The translations under genes and the position numbers were made by a program. This document shows positions 63,576-64,000 of a stretch of 64,000 nucleotides of DNA, piece by piece; the stretch's first letter is position 1; each line of letters starts with the position of its first letter. Source of the stretch: UBA5543 sp964464965 (GTDB lineage: Bacteria > Bacteroidota > Bacteroidia > Chitinophagales > Chitinophagaceae); assembly GCA_964464965.1 (NCBI GenBank), contig CAYXHM010000004.1, positions 310,001 through 374,000 on the forward strand, in the 5' to 3' direction. The notes beneath the pieces are model-generated. The model worked only from the letters and a program-made list of their open reading frames with translations, had not been told where the DNA came from and ran no database searches.

Positions 63576-64000
63576 ATGAAAAAGATACTTTCTCTAATAT
63601 ATATATCAGCGCTTGCAATAGGCAATGCTCATAGCCAAACACCTATATTGCACCTTGATGCCGCAGTAGGTTTTATTCCGGGCGTAGTTAGCACCACCAC
63701 ACCGACATTGCTAACCAGCCCTGCCAGGTGGCTTGACCAAAGTGGTAATGGCTACCATGTACAGTCTTCATTATTGGTTGCAGAAGCGCCTACAGCGGCC
63801 ACATTTATACCTGCAAAAGGCTGGGCAGGCACGCACTTTCCATCTGTATTATTTCATCCACACCCCGGGGGGTTAGGCAGTTATCTTGAATCGGCCGTTG
63901 TACCGCTACTATCTAACGCCAACAACAATGTTACAATATTCATTGTAGCTACTAAGTCTTACGGTAACGGATATGATCCAACATATATTTCTATAGCCGA
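63576..64000 (+). CDS. Secreted LamG-like protein, N-terminal part (cut by window end)
   Basis: The first about 141 residues of a gene that continues past the window. Signal peptide Met-Lys-Lys-Ile-Leu-Ser and cut after Ala-His-Ser-Gln, then Leu-His-Leu-Asp-Ala-Ala, Arg-Trp-Leu-Asp-Gln-Ser-Gly-Asn-Gly and Phe-Pro-Ser-Val-Leu-Phe, matching the layout of the previous LamG-like protein (Trp-His-Asp-Lys-Ser-Gly-Gln-Gly and Phe-Pro-Ala-Val-Arg-Phe). The gap between the two genes is 26 bases, so a tandem pair in one operon is likely. Confidence 0.8.
   Translation, partial: MKKILSLIYISALAIGNAHSQTPILHLDAAVGFIPGVVSTTTPTLLTSPARWLDQSGNGYHVQSSLLVAEAPTAATFIPAKGWAGTHFPSVLFHPHPGGLGSYLESAVVPLLSNANNNVTIFIVATKSYGNGYDPTYISIA

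Noticed and set aside
1..64000. CRISPR arrays, tRNA or rRNA genes, insertion sequences, prophage
   Set aside because: No regularly spaced repeats, no cloverleaf-like or ribosomal sequence in the short gaps, and no transposase, integrase or phage structural motif in any frame.

Overview
The window looks like a chromosomal segment of a Bacteroidota bacterium, most like the Chitinophagales/Sphingobacteriales group. The evidence is a secreted protein with a C-terminal type IX secretion (T9SS) sorting domain, a TonB-dependent receptor with a carboxypeptidase-regulatory-like N-terminal domain, DUF2723 and DUF4175 proteins, an M16 zinc peptidase, few Shine-Dalgarno sequences, and many promoters of the Bacteroidota type (-7 TAnnTTTG, in one case with a perfect -33 TTTG at 19 bases). 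Gene density is high. I see no rRNA, tRNA, CRISPR array, insertion sequence or prophage. The only stretch over 300 bases without an intact gene is 36109-36501, which holds a broken gene.

Layout. 1-2391 (minus): tolC-like efflux gene, inositol monophosphatase and the start of thiL, probably one operon. 2463-5142: a small unknown gene, then a membrane pair (anchored small protein plus GT-C-like polytopic protein) closed by a strong terminator. 5301-10229 (plus): a six-gene non-homologous end-joining cassette: two unknown proteins, DUF72, Ku, and LigD split into phosphoesterase and ligase-polymerase reading frames at a nine-A run that contains a dnaX-like slippery heptamer. 10299-15357 (minus): a KdpD-like kinase and KdpE-like regulator followed by Kup and an outer-membrane porin, a potassium operon without kdpFABC. 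15544-18611 (plus): DEAD-box RNA helicase, RlpA-like protein, SET-domain methyltransferase, pterin dehydratase. 18603-24982 (minus): M14 peptidase, a tiny lipoprotein, acyltransferase, PabB, an Asp-rich protein and PurA. 25172-29569 (plus): IPExxxVDY-like protein, DUF2723 protein, unknown secreted protein. 29645-32476 (minus): M16 peptidase.

32686-38550 (plus) is a probable five-gene operon: GlmM-like phosphohexomutase, FAD oxidoreductase, secreted unknown, a gene with two frameshifts, and a T9SS cargo protein. 38711-43355: PurC, urocanate hydratase, HD protein, YitT family protein, TonB-C domain protein. 43365-46398: RarA, two tandem thioredoxin-fold lipoprotein-like paralogues and a small membrane protein. 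46637-56106: DUF4175 protein, MutS2 without the Smr domain, a Gcr-type membrane protein and an APC permease. 56181-64000: TonB-dependent receptor, then a beta-propeller sensor kinase with its LytTR regulator, followed by two related secreted LamG-like proteins, the last cut by the window end.

Most genes are housekeeping or common Bacteroidota genes. The most notable points are the split ligD, the Kup operon governed by a truncated KdpDE pair, the broken gene at 36118-36501, the SET methyltransferase, and the LytTR system next to a pair of paralogous secreted proteins.
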